From Mucilaginibacter straminoryzae (GTDB taxonomy: Bacteria; Bacteroidota; Bacteroidia; Sphingobacteriales; Sphingobacteriaceae), in assembly GCF_022953055.1 (NCBI RefSeq), contig NZ_JALJEJ010000001.1, positions 1 to 64,000 on the forward strand: 64,000 bases of DNA. The letters run 5' to 3'. Positions 16,769 through 25,047 of this stretch are shown here, piece after piece; positions within the stretch are counted from its first letter, which is position 1; each line of letters starts with the position of its first letter. The notes under the pieces were generated by a model. That model saw only the letters and a list, made by a program, of their open reading frames with translations. It made no database searches and was not told where the DNA came from. Both the position numbers and the translations under genes were made by a program.

Positions 16769-17985
16769 GCGGAACAGAGATCGATAAGGTTGTCCGTTAC
16801 AACGAACAGAAGGTAGCGACCGGTAAAGCAGAACTGATCGGCGCATTTGATTACACCAAAGATGCCGCGCAATTAACGATGTCGGACAAGATCGGACAGC
16901 TGCAATATTTAACTAAACAGAATCGTCAGACAAGGCGGAATGCGATACACATCTCCCTGAACTTCGACAAAGCGGATCAGTTAGACAAAGAGAAATTATT
17001 AGAGATCGCACAAACCTATCTGGAAAAGATCGGCTTTGGCGGGCAGCCTTGTTTAATCTACCAGCATCATGATGCTGCACACAAGCACATTCATTTAGTA
17101 ACTACGAATATCCTTAACGGCAGCAATAGAATTAACATACACAACATTGGTAGGAATCAGTCGGAGATTGCAAGAAAGGAAATCGAGATACAGTTTGGCT
17201 TGGTACAAGCACAAGGAAAAAAGCAGGAACGCGAATTGCTTTTTTCTCCGGTTCAGGCAGAAAAAGTGATTTATGGAAAGTCAGAAACGAAAGCAGCCGT
17301 TTCCAATACGGTCAGGGAAGTTGTTAGTACTTATAAATATACTTCGCTGGCTGAATTAAACGCTGTACTACACCTATACAATATTGAAGCTGACCGGGGA
17401 ACCCCCGGTTCAAAAATGCATGAAAAGAATGGACTGAGATATTTTGTGTTAAATAAAGATGGCAACCACGTTGGTGTGCCTATTAAGGCAAGCGCTATCT
17501 ATGGCCGTCCAACGATGGCTAAACTTCAGGAGCGTTTCAGCAAGAACAAACAAAAGCGAGAAGGTTTCCGCCAACGAATACACGGACAACTGGATAAGGC
17601 AATACAGGCCGGGCCACAAACGCAACACAATTTTGCAGGCAAGTTAAAGCGCGCAGGAATTGATATAGTCTGGCGGAAAAATGAAAGCGGCAGGTTGTAT
17701 GGTGTTACCTATGTAGATCATGCTACCCGCTGCGTATTTAATGGCAGTGATCTCGGACCTGCTTACAGCGCTAATGCGATAAGCGAACTGCTTAATTACA
17801 CACAGGAAGCTAAAGAGAATTTGATACAGCAAACGGGATTGGAAGACCATTTGCCTTATGTGATCCGCGACCTTTCCGGCAATCTTTTAGGTATACTACT
17901 TGAGCAGCAAGAATCCTCCGAACAAATGGATTTTGAACTCCGCATAACTCGCAAAAAGAAGAAAAAGAAACGCCCTAATATTTAG
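16750..17985 (+). CDS. mobB: MobB relaxase (mobilisation nuclease)
   Basis: A 411-aa relaxase that nicks oriT and stays covalently bound to the DNA. The three-His metal motif is at 111-115 in HHDAAHKHIHLVTTN. The candidate catalytic Tyr is in the N-terminal part (for example Tyr17 in VVRYNEQKV). Residues about 295-340 carry a second conserved region (LKRAGIDIVWRKNESGRLYGVTY), and the C-terminus is Lys-rich. Length is normal for Bacteroidota MobB. The gene overlaps mobA and is followed 18 bp later by the coupling protein. Confidence 0.92.
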   Translation: MVARFVSGTEIDKVVRYNEQKVATGKAELIGAFDYTKDAAQLTMSDKIGQLQYLTKQNRQTRRNAIHISLNFDKADQLDKEKLLEIAQTYLEKIGFGGQPCLIYQHHDAAHKHIHLVTTNILNGSNRINIHNIGRNQSEIARKEIEIQFGLVQAQGKKQERELLFSPVQAEKVIYGKSETKAAVSNTVREVVSTYKYTSLAELNAVLHLYNIEADRGTPGSKMHEKNGLRYFVLNKDGNHVGVPIKASAIYGRPTMAKLQERFSKNKQKREGFRQRIHGQLDKAIQAGPQTQHNFAGKLKRAGIDIVWRKNESGRLYGVTYVDHATRCVFNGSDLGPAYSANAISELLNYTQEAKENLIQQTGLEDHLPYVIRDLSGNLLGILLEQQESSEQMDFELRITRKKKKKKRPNI

Positions 17986-18003
17986 ATCATAAACGAATTT
18001 CAA

Positions 18004-19989
18004 ATGAGCAATACAGGAGAGAACTTAGAAGGACTACGAAAAATTATTGACCTGACACGCAAAATCAGCATTGGTATTTTGCTGATTCACTTTTATATCA
18101 ATTGCTATGGTGCTTTCCGGGTCTGGCACCTGACACACCCAATCGGTGATAAGCTGTTATTGAATTTAGTTCATACAGGTTTGTTTACAGGAATATGGAA
18201 AACGAAGCTGTCTGCATTAGGCTTATTGGTCGTATCCCTTATCGGCGCAAAAGGTAAGAAGGATGAACATTTAAAATGGCAAGCACCAGCCAGGGCAGCA
18301 GTTGGTGGAATGCTTTTGTATTTTTTAAGCGGCTATCTCCTGAATGTTCAGGCATCAGTCCAGGTAATTGCAGCATTTTACATAGGTGTAACTGGCTTGG
18401 GCTATTTGATGATGCTGAGCGGGGGCACCAAGCTTTCGAGAATATTACAATTAAAGTTCCAGCACGATGTGTTCAATAAGTTGAATGAGACCTTTCCACA
18501 GGAAGAACGTTTGTTGGAAAATGAATACTCTATTAATCTGCCTGCACGATATAATCTAAAAGGGAAGATTCGTAATTCTTGGATTTCGATTGTGAATCCC
18601 TTCAGGTCCCTGCTCGTGTTAGGCACCCCTGGGGCGGGTAAAAGTTATTTCGTCATTCGTCATGTCATCACCCAACATATCCGGAAAGGGTTTTCCATGT
18701 TTGTGTATGATTTCAAATATGACGATTTAAGCCTAATCGCGTATAATACACTTCAAAAGAACCATTCGGCATATAAAGTAGTTCCAGGTTTTTATGTCAT
18801 CAATTTTGATAACCTGAGCCAGACCCATCGCTGTAACCCTTTGGAGCCTCAATACATGGAGGACATTACTGATGCCTCCGAATCGAGCCGGACAATTATG
18901 CTTGGGCTAAATAGAGACTGGATCAAGAAACAAGGCGAATTTTTTATTGAGAGTAGTATCAACTTTGTAACAGCAATTATCTGGTTCCTGAAAAAATACA
19001 AGAAAGGAAAGTATTGTACCCTTCCTCACGTCATAGAATTAATGCAGGCCGAATACAATGATTTGTTCCCGGTACTCCGGACGGAACCGGAAATTGAAGT
19101 ACTGGTCAATCCATTCGTATCTGCCTATCTTAACGAGGCAATGGAGCAGTTGGAAGGTCAAATAGCCAGTGCCAAAATTAGTATGGCCCGCCTGGCTTCC
19201 CCACAGCTCTACTATGTTTTAAATGGCAATGACTTCAGCCTTGATCTGAATAACCCTAAAGAACCCAAGATTATTTGCATGGGCAATAATCCACAAAAAC
19301 AGCAGGTTTATGGTGCCGTACTCAGCTTATACATTTCGAGAATGATCAAACAGGTAAATCGGAAAGGCATGCTGAAGAGCAGCTTAGTTTTTGATGAGTT
19401 CCCGACCATTTTTTTTAATGGCATTGATAGCCTTATCGCAACTGCGCGATCGAATAAAGTAGCTACCTGCCTCGGCATTCAGGATTACAGCCAGTTGAAG
19501 AAAGACTATGGACGGGAACAAGCCGAAGTGATTATGAATATTGTCGGAAATATAATCAGCGGGCAAGTGGTCGGAGATACGGCCAAACAATTGAGTGAAA
19601 GGTTTGGTAAGATTATGCAGAAAAGAGAAAGCATTTCTATCAATAGTAACGATACATCTGTCAGTAAGTCTATGCAACTGGAATCGGCAATCCCGCAGTC
19701 TACTATTGCAGCTTTGTCCAGTGGCGAATTCGTTGGGATGGTTTCTGATGAACCTGGGCAAAAAATAACGCTTAAAACATTTCATTGCGAGATATTAAAT
19801 GACCATACGGCTCTTAAAGCAGAAGAAGATAGCTACAAATCCATACCCCAAGTACGGACTGTTACTGCTGCTCAGATAGAAGAAAATTATTTGCGGGTTA
19901 AAAGAGAAGTAGCGGCCATTATTAAAACCGAAATAGAGCGCATACATGATTCGCCATCGTTGGCCCACCTCCTCATTAAGAAAGGATGA
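18004..19989 (+). CDS. mobC: MobC/TraG-type type IV coupling protein
   Basis: A 661-aa coupling ATPase that brings the relaxosome to the mating channel. There are N-terminal membrane helices (about 22-40, 70-82, 98-140). Walker A is LVLGTPGAGKSYF (about 204-216), Walker B is SLVFDEFPTIFF (about 460), and the ATARSNKVATCLGIQDYSQL segment is typical of VirD4/TraG proteins. Length is standard. It closes the mobilisation operon; the duplicated non-coding element begins at its stop codon. Confidence 0.93.
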   Translation: MSNTGENLEGLRKIIDLTRKISIGILLIHFYINCYGAFRVWHLTHPIGDKLLLNLVHTGLFTGIWKTKLSALGLLVVSLIGAKGKKDEHLKWQAPARAAVGGMLLYFLSGYLLNVQASVQVIAAFYIGVTGLGYLMMLSGGTKLSRILQLKFQHDVFNKLNETFPQEERLLENEYSINLPARYNLKGKIRNSWISIVNPFRSLLVLGTPGAGKSYFVIRHVITQHIRKGFSMFVYDFKYDDLSLIAYNTLQKNHSAYKVVPGFYVINFDNLSQTHRCNPLEPQYMEDITDASESSRTIMLGLNRDWIKKQGEFFIESSINFVTAIIWFLKKYKKGKYCTLPHVIELMQAEYNDLFPVLRTEPEIEVLVNPFVSAYLNEAMEQLEGQIASAKISMARLASPQLYYVLNGNDFSLDLNNPKEPKIICMGNNPQKQQVYGAVLSLYISRMIKQVNRKGMLKSSLVFDEFPTIFFNGIDSLIATARSNKVATCLGIQDYSQLKKDYGREQAEVIMNIVGNIISGQVVGDTAKQLSERFGKIMQKRESISINSNDTSVSKSMQLESAIPQSTIAALSSGEFVGMVSDEPGQKITLKTFHCEILNDHTALKAEEDSYKSIPQVRTVTAAQIEENYLRVKREVAAIIKTEIERIHDSPSLAHLLIKKG

Positions 19990-20270
19990 CAAAAATTAAA
20001 ATTCAGTTTTTCACCTGTAGGTTAGTAATTTCACACGAACTAATATTGCAATCATTATAATAATTCTGACGTAAAATCAGGATCATAATAACGATAATCA
20101 GCGTTTAGCTAAGAACGAAGCTGCTTCGGAAATACTTGCAATATCAAATGACAGCAGCCAAGTCAACACAGCTAAACGTCCGCGGCCTCGCCGTGGGCGT
20201 TAGTGTTGCTTGCTGTCATGCCTTGCAAGGGCTTCCGAAGCGGTAACATGAAGCCTGCGGCGAGGCCGAA
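19988..20270 (+). repeat. Duplicated non-coding element, copy 1
   Basis: The first ~70 bases (19988-20060) are nearly identical to 21413-21485, and the structured core 20101-20270 matches 21528-21697. Loops are almost unchanged while stems differ by paired substitutions. The conserved 5' flank ends in TAATTTCACACGAACTAATATTGCA and may contain a promoter. Each copy precedes a small receiver-domain gene. Confidence 0.85.
20101..20270 (+). ncRNA. Candidate double-pseudoknot structured RNA, copy 1
   Basis: A three-part stem pairs 20123-20131 with 20233-20241, 20135-20141 with 20223-20229, and 20148-20156 with 20211-20219. Its 54-nt apical loop pairs outward on both sides: AGCTAAACG (20170-20178) with CGTTTAGCT (20102-20110), and CGGCCTCGCCG (20183-20193) with CGGCGAGGCCG (20258-20268). 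Compared with copy 2 about nine stem pairs change with compensation, and the only wobble pairs are legal on the plus strand. No known RNA class is recognised. It could be a cis-regulatory leader of the receiver gene or an independent RNA. Confidence 0.65.
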
Positions 20271-20314
20271 TTGTTTCCCCGTTTTTTGCTGGCGTGCTTA
20301 TAAAATGAGTGCGT

Positions 20315-20722
20315 ATGAAAGCAACCATTGCAATATTAGAACCACATCCACAGATTCGGCCCTTGCTGAGCGAACTTTTGGTTAATCTGGAATACCGCGT
20401 GTTATTTCATGCAGACCGGTTTGAGCAATTCATCCTCATGATTGATCCTGAGAATCCACCGCAGGTATGTATTCTTGACACCAATCCGAAGGATATGAAC
20501 GGTTTTGATTATTCCAGGTGGATCAAAGCGAATTTTCCGCGGTCTTCCACAGTCATTTATAGTAATGACCTTTGTGAAACAGTTTTTCACAAATTCAAGT
20601 CATCTAACGTTGCTGATTTTTATGTGGACAAAAGCCGAGGCCTTGACTATTTGCGACGTGCGATCGAACTGGCTACAAGAGTTGTGTTACCGATTTCAAG
20701 AAATTTTGATGGTGATACGTGA
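20315..20722 (+). CDS. Stand-alone receiver-like protein, copy 1
   Basis: From ATG 20315 (a GTG lies two codons upstream) the product is 135 aa with a response-regulator receiver fold. The N-terminus MKATIAILEPHP takes the place of the usual IVDDHP acidic pocket, with only one acidic residue left. The phospho-acceptor region is VCILDTNPKDMNG (Asp about 56). Ser/Thr and Lys positions are present in VIYSND and YVDKSRG. There is no output domain. It is about 60% similar to the product at 21740 and follows the same structured element. It may act by protein contact, or no longer be phosphorylated. Confidence 0.75.
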   Translation: MKATIAILEPHPQIRPLLSELLVNLEYRVLFHADRFEQFILMIDPENPPQVCILDTNPKDMNGFDYSRWIKANFPRSSTVIYSNDLCETVFHKFKSSNVADFYVDKSRGLDYLRRAIELATRVVLPISRNFDGDT

Positions 20723-20931
20723 AAAATACCCTCCCGGACATACACTAAATACCCTTTCGTGGTTGGATTTATAACGTTTACTTTGCGCTGCCGTAAGAAA
20801 ATTCTAACCGGGGCACGCCAATCTTCTTAATCTACGCCTTTCCTGACACCCTGTCAATTGCTTGCACATAGGCTGCAAGCATTGGATGTTATTTTGAATC
20901 AATTAAGAGTAAATTAAAAATCATTTCAATT

Positions 20932-21363
20932 ATGAAATATTTCCCAATTGGCATTTTTTCCCTATTGATGTTTCTGTCTTGTAAAAAAAGTCACGATCAC
21001 CAATATTCTAAATGGTATGTAAATAATGACAGTTTTTTTTCCAATAATATAAATGTCTTCGAGGGAAAAGCAACTCACGAAATAGTTGGAGATGATTATA
21101 CCAACAGGTTTTGGTTGATTTTTAATCTTAATCATTATCCTGTATCAGACTCTTTCCTAATAAACTGTGACCAACAAAATCCCAAGTGGGTTTGTCTCAC
21201 AATTACCTATAACGGCATTGGCTACGTGTCGCCTAAAAATGCGTTTCTTTTTGCAACCTCGGTGAGCGGCAACCCCCTATATAAACTACCAGCAACCTGG
21301 TTCTATAATGAGAAGAATGCTTCTGACAGCGTATTAGTAAAAGGATTTTTTAATAAACCATAA
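20932..21363 (+). CDS. Small lipoprotein of unknown function
   Basis: A 143-aa lipoprotein: KYFPIGIFSLLMFLSCKK has a signal peptide and lipobox with Cys17. The mature part is beta-rich and resembles hypothetical Bacteroidota lipoproteins with a short Ig- or lipocalin-like fold, but no family is recognised. It lies between the two element copies on the same strand, about 210 bp after the first receiver-like gene. Base composition is more AT-rich than the mobilisation genes. Confidence 0.65.
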   Translation: MKYFPIGIFSLLMFLSCKKSHDHQYSKWYVNNDSFFSNNINVFEGKATHEIVGDDYTNRFWLIFNLNHYPVSDSFLINCDQQNPKWVCLTITYNGIGYVSPKNAFLFATSVSGNPLYKLPATWFYNEKNASDSVLVKGFFNKP

Positions 21364-21412
21364 TCAATCTCTAACTATCAAAATTCTATATAATGAAAAA
21401 AGTGTAAAGGTT

Positions 21413-21697
21413 GACTAAAATTAAAATTCAGTTTTTCACCTGTAGGATAGTAATTTCACACGAACTAATATTGCAGTCATTAATTGTCTCCTTGGCAAAG
21501 GTCGGGGGATAAGAATAACGATAATCTGCGTTTAGCTAAAAAACGAAGCTGCTCGACAAATATTTCCACTATTAACAGATAGCAGCCAAGTCAACAGCTA
21601 AACGCCTGCGGCCTCGCCGTGGGCGTTAGTGTTGCTTGCTATCTGGCCTGTGGAAAGGCTTGTCGGGCGGTAACATGAAGCCTGCGGCGAGGCCGAA
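21413..21697 (+). repeat. Duplicated non-coding element, copy 2
   Basis: Second copy of the 19988-20270 element, in the same orientation and about 1.4 kb downstream. The 5' flank is nearly identical, a ~45-base spacer (near 21482-21520) differs freely, and the structured core is conserved with compensatory stem changes. It lies 42 bp before the second receiver-like gene. Confidence 0.85.
21528..21697 (+). ncRNA. Candidate double-pseudoknot structured RNA, copy 2
   Basis: Same topology as copy 1. Stem pairs: 21551-21559 with 21660-21668 (one U-G), 21563-21569 with 21650-21656, and 21577-21584 with 21637-21644. Loop-to-flank pairs: AGCTAAACGC (21596-21605) with GCGTTTAGCT (21528-21537), and 21609-21619 with 21685-21695. 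The sequence of the main stem is largely different from copy 1, yet fully paired. Confidence 0.65.
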
Positions 21698-21739
21698 CTT
21701 TGTGTCGTTTGCACTGGACGTGAATATAAAAACGACTGT

Positions 21740-22093
21740 ATGAGAGCTACGATAGCGATTATTGAGCCGCATCCCCAAATACGTCCTCTTTTTAGTGAAT
21801 TGCTCAACGATTTAGGATACCGTGTATTATTCCATACCGGGCGGTTTTCAGAATTTGTATTGTTAGTTGATCCAGATGCGCCACCCCAAGTTTGTATAAA
21901 TGATACCAATTACCGCGATATGTACGGCTTTTGTCATTCAAAATGTATAAAAGAAAATTTTATACAGTCAAAGACCATTATCCATAGCAATGACCCGAGT
22001 GATATGGTATATCAAGCATTTAAAAACATTGATGTTGTGGATTACTATGTAGATAAATGCAGCGGATTGGAGGCTCTTCAACGGGCCATTTAA
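21740..22093 (+). CDS. Stand-alone receiver-like protein, copy 2 (shorter)
   Basis: A 117-aa paralogue of the 20315 product: RATIAIIEPHPQIRPLFSELL matches its N-terminus closely. The acceptor region reads VCINDTNYRDMYG, which keeps the Asp, and YVDKCSG keeps the Lys. It ends about 18 residues earlier than copy 1, directly after LEALQRAI, so the last helix is cut short. No output domain is present. Probably it arose with the duplicated leader element; the copies have since diverged a good deal, so the duplication is not recent. Confidence 0.72.
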   Translation: MRATIAIIEPHPQIRPLFSELLNDLGYRVLFHTGRFSEFVLLVDPDAPPQVCINDTNYRDMYGFCHSKCIKENFIQSKTIIHSNDPSDMVYQAFKNIDVVDYYVDKCSGLEALQRAI

Positions 22094-22424
22094 TTTTGTG
22101 CAAGAGAATCATTAATTATCAAAAAGTAAGGATGTGTTATGGAGCGTTAGTTTATCAGAAAACTTGGCATTAAAATTGATTTTCTATTGTGAAACATTTG
22201 TAAATCTGTTATTTGCATGCAAATAGACTGCACGCTTCTACAGTTAATTTGTTTGTAGTTCCGCGGATGAGACCCACTCTTCGTTGAATGAGAATTGCCA
22301 TTCGTCAAATGGCGTACAGTTGTATTCCAAAATGGTATACAATTGCATTAACAATCGCGCAAACGAGATAGGTTACCGGCCGGTACAGCAATCTCTCTGC
22401 ATATTTAGAACCAAATTATAAACT
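22094..22424 (+). other. Intergenic region with palindromes, upstream of secreted-protein genes
   Basis: No gene is seen in these 331 bp. It contains the perfect palindrome ATTTGCATGCAAAT (22211-22224) and an imperfect inverted repeat TTGTAT/ATACAA near 22320-22343. It presumably carries the promoter for the genes starting at 22425; no confident consensus promoter was found. Confidence 0.4.
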
Positions 22425-22796
22425 ATGAAGAAAATTATGCTTATGCTTGCTTTTGCTTCATTCAGCAAATTGGCAGTCGCGGAAAAAAATGTGACCGTGT
22501 TGAAAGCATACCCAAGCGCAAACCGTACTTACAGAGATCGTAGCGAATCTCATGACCCGGAAAAAGACAGCCACACACTGACCTGCTGGAGTCCGGGTGA
22601 AAAAGAATGTAAATGGGATACCAACCCTTGGGACCCGCCCAAATTGGAGCAGGCAGACCAGCTTGTCCAGCAGGAATTAAGTTTCCAGGTGTTCCATGGC
22701 GAATTGGATATTCCAAACAGCGGTGGTGCCGTAGTAACCTGGAATGCTGATAGTCCAACGGAATACAGCTATACCATTACCATCCCGACGGAATAA
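22425..22796 (+). CDS. Small secreted protein with CWSPGEK motif
   Basis: A 123-aa protein with a signal peptide (KKIMLMLAFASFSKLAVAE). Mature features are LTCWSPGEKECKW (about 53-65) and a C-terminal VVTWNADSPTEYSYTITI. The next gene encodes a paralogue with the same order (CWDPGEK; VTWNGVSPDDFSYSI). Two to four cysteines in the mature part fit a periplasmic or secreted protein with a disulfide. The neighbours are a propeller-like protein, a CxxC thioredoxin-like protein and a TonB receptor. No known family; possibly substrates of the neighbouring envelope proteins. Confidence 0.7.
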   Translation: MKKIMLMLAFASFSKLAVAEKNVTVLKAYPSANRTYRDRSESHDPEKDSHTLTCWSPGEKECKWDTNPWDPPKLEQADQLVQQELSFQVFHGELDIPNSGGAVVTWNADSPTEYSYTITIPTE

Positions 22797-22832
22797 ACCA
22801 TCTTTTAACTTTAATAGCTTAAAATAAAATCA

Positions 22833-23234
22833 ATGAAAAAAATAATTATGCCTTTGGGCATTGCTTTGACTTTTTGTTCAACTGTTTCATTTGCAGATGA
22901 CAAACCGCAACCTGATAAACAGGGAACTTTTCATACTGTAAATGAAAAAAACACGAAGCCTTGGGGTTGTTTGGATTCAAAAGAATATCACGAACCAGGT
23001 ACTAATGTTTATCAGTTACAATGCTGGGACCCCGGAGAAAAAATCTGTCAGTTTGCAGACGGAACCTGTCCGAGTGATTTTCCTCCCTTCCCTGGCGGTA
23101 ATGTGCGTCAGACGGTTGTTGAGCAAGTGATCAGCGGGAATTTTACCGGCTCCATTGACTTTCCCACTGGTACTGTCACCTGGAATGGCGTAAGCCCCGA
23201 TGATTTTTCGTACTCAATTCGGCAAAATCCATAG
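22833..23234 (+). CDS. Small secreted protein, paralogue of the preceding gene
   Basis: A 133-aa protein with a signal peptide (KKIIMPLGIALTFCSTVSFAD). It shares with its neighbour the CW[SD]PGEK motif and the closing V-T-W...SP..[YF]SY-I pattern, but the rest has diverged strongly. It has one extra cysteine pair (CLDSKE, DGTCPSD). It starts 36 bp downstream of the first paralogue on the same strand, so both are likely co-expressed. Function unknown. Confidence 0.7.
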   Translation: MKKIIMPLGIALTFCSTVSFADDKPQPDKQGTFHTVNEKNTKPWGCLDSKEYHEPGTNVYQLQCWDPGEKICQFADGTCPSDFPPFPGGNVRQTVVEQVISGNFTGSIDFPTGTVTWNGVSPDDFSYSIRQNP

Positions 23235-23291
23235 CTCTTTTAAATTAGGGGTTGCTTCGGCAGCCCCCTTTTAGCTTCCTAAAAACGTAAT

Positions 23292-24542
23292 ATGAAATTT
23301 CCTACACTTATACTATTTGCATTGTTGAGTTCCACCTATATGTTCGGGCAATACAAATGGGACGGTAAAATGTATTTAGATAAAACGATCATCGGAGCAG
23401 ACGAACGCCCACACCAAAAGATTGGCCTCAAAGGATTCGGTGACAAAATGAGGTTATATATTAAGCAAAAAACTGGCGACAAAAAGCAGATCATTATTGA
23501 AGAACTGAACTTGAATAATTTCACTGTTTGTAAAACAGATTCCATTGCTTTTGACTGGGATGAAATGCCGTATACGAATTATGTTGCCCTTGATCAGAAA
23601 GACTTTTTAATTTCATTCGGGCGGTTACAAGCTTATGATCGAAGAAATGGTAAATATGCTTCCATAGATTTAGATACCATAAATTACAATGATGGCTGTA
23701 AGATTAACGACAGCCTGATTCTGTTGGGTTCAACTTCGTCCTATCATCCGGCTGATGGCTTCGCCGGTCTTAACATGACATCATTCAATAGTAAAACCAT
23801 GAAGGTTGTTAAAACTCGCCAGTATCAGTTTGAAGGAATTGGTCTTGCACACATGGGGGTAAACTGGTTCACCGGAGCCGGCGGACATATCTATGCTATT
23901 ACGCCAATGTCCGGGATTGTGTATGAATTTGATGCCAATCTTGAACTGGTTGGAAAGAAAAATGCTCCGATCCCATGGACCAATGCGACCGAGAACATCA
24001 AATTTGAACATAAACTTGATGTGTTGATTTATAATGAATGGCATCGCCTCAGAAATTTGTATGCTAAGTATGGTAAAGATTCCATCCATAAAAACAGGGC
24101 CTTAGCAACCTCCGAGTATTATTCAAAAAACTATGATGCTTTCGTTTCGGATACCGTCAGAAAAGCATTTGAGTATGTTGAAAAAATGCTACCCTATAAC
24201 GACTCAATGGTGGTGATTTCGTTCTGTCGCAAAGGATACGCATTTAAATACCGGGACGTTTTCCTTTACAATGTGCGTTCCAATCAAATAACCAAACAAA
24301 TGCCAACCTGGTCGATCACTAAAAAGGATACATGTAATCAGTTTGAAGATTATTTCCCGATCTATATCAGTAACGACCTCAATATTGCTCCGTACTTCAA
24401 AGGCGATAAAATCTATTATTATACCGTTTATAATCCGCAGTTGTTTACTCCTGGTCTGAAAAAAGAATTAGATAAGATCAACGCAGAGGATATCAGTAAA
24501 AACAATTACCAATGGCATTTATTAGAATACCGCTTGCAATAA
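23292..24542 (+). CDS. Periplasmic beta-propeller-like protein
   Basis: A 416-aa protein with signal peptide (KFPTLILFALLSSTYMFGQ). The mature chain is a series of short beta strands with repeated patterns of the kind found in six-bladed propellers of Bacteroidota (for example GGHIYAITPMSGIVYEFDANLELV, about 198-221). No enzymatic motif is visible. Its last 31 bp overlap the thioredoxin-like gene, so the two are probably translated together. It may bind peptides or proteins in the periplasm. The fold is inferred from pattern only. Confidence 0.62.
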   Translation: MKFPTLILFALLSSTYMFGQYKWDGKMYLDKTIIGADERPHQKIGLKGFGDKMRLYIKQKTGDKKQIIIEELNLNNFTVCKTDSIAFDWDEMPYTNYVALDQKDFLISFGRLQAYDRRNGKYASIDLDTINYNDGCKINDSLILLGSTSSYHPADGFAGLNMTSFNSKTMKVVKTRQYQFEGIGLAHMGVNWFTGAGGHIYAITPMSGIVYEFDANLELVGKKNAPIPWTNATENIKFEHKLDVLIYNEWHRLRNLYAKYGKDSIHKNRALATSEYYSKNYDAFVSDTVRKAFEYVEKMLPYNDSMVVISFCRKGYAFKYRDVFLYNVRSNQITKQMPTWSITKKDTCNQFEDYFPIYISNDLNIAPYFKGDKIYYYTVYNPQLFTPGLKKELDKINAEDISKNNYQWHLLEYRLQ

Positions 24543-24985
24543 TCGCGCTTATACTGATTTGTGGTTCATCTTCATTTGGGCAAAAGAAACCTCCAGTATC
24601 CATTGTTGATTCTTTGTACGACGTTTCAAACAAATTATTTACACCGGACAAGGGTAGTAAGCGCCTATATATCATCTACACTTACAAAAACTGTTCGCAT
24701 TGCTTTGCTGACCTGTGTGACAAAATTGCCCAGTCAGAATTTAAGGATTATACACTTTATATCGTAGGCGTAACTCATTTTGATCTATTAAATCTGCGAC
24801 CAATGGCGGCGAGCATAAGGGAGCAAATCCCTTGTACATCAAAGGTCCTATTCTTTTTTAATGATGCTGGCCAGCTACCGGAGATATGCGAAACACCGAC
24901 ACCCCAGTTTATTACCAGTGAGAACGGCAATCTCCGTTACTTCAACTATGGAAAAACTTTAAAATTTATTGAGACCGGGAAGTAG
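24512..24985 (+). CDS. Thioredoxin-like periplasmic protein with CSHC
   Basis: A 157-aa protein with a signal peptide or N-terminal anchor (FIRIPLAIIALILICGSSSFG) and a thioredoxin-type active site YTYKNCSHC (Cys61, Cys64). It is shorter than TlpA but keeps the strand-CxxC-helix start and a later PTPQFI with the cis-Pro-like position. It could reduce or form disulfides in the Cys-containing secreted proteins encoded just upstream. It overlaps the propeller gene by 31 bp. Confidence 0.72.
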   Translation: MAFIRIPLAIIALILICGSSSFGQKKPPVSIVDSLYDVSNKLFTPDKGSKRLYIIYTYKNCSHCFADLCDKIAQSEFKDYTLYIVGVTHFDLLNLRPMAASIREQIPCTSKVLFFFNDAGQLPEICETPTPQFITSENGNLRYFNYGKTLKFIETGK

Positions 24986-25047
24986 CCTTTATTTCCTTTC
25001 CATACTAATCGAACCTGATTTCACGAATCAAGAAATGCCGTTAGCAA

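Noticed and set aside
20203..20385. 60-aa open frame in the first structured element
   Set aside because: It overlaps the pseudoknot and the real receiver gene in another frame, and is not preserved in copy 2.
19988..21740. Duplicated structured element as a retron or diversity-generating retroelement
   Set aside because: No reverse transcriptase gene lies near either copy or elsewhere in the window.
19988..21740. Duplicated element as integron attC sites
   Set aside because: Not fully excluded, but the crossing pairings are more complex than an attC hairpin, no integron integrase is visible, and the elements precede rather than follow the genes.
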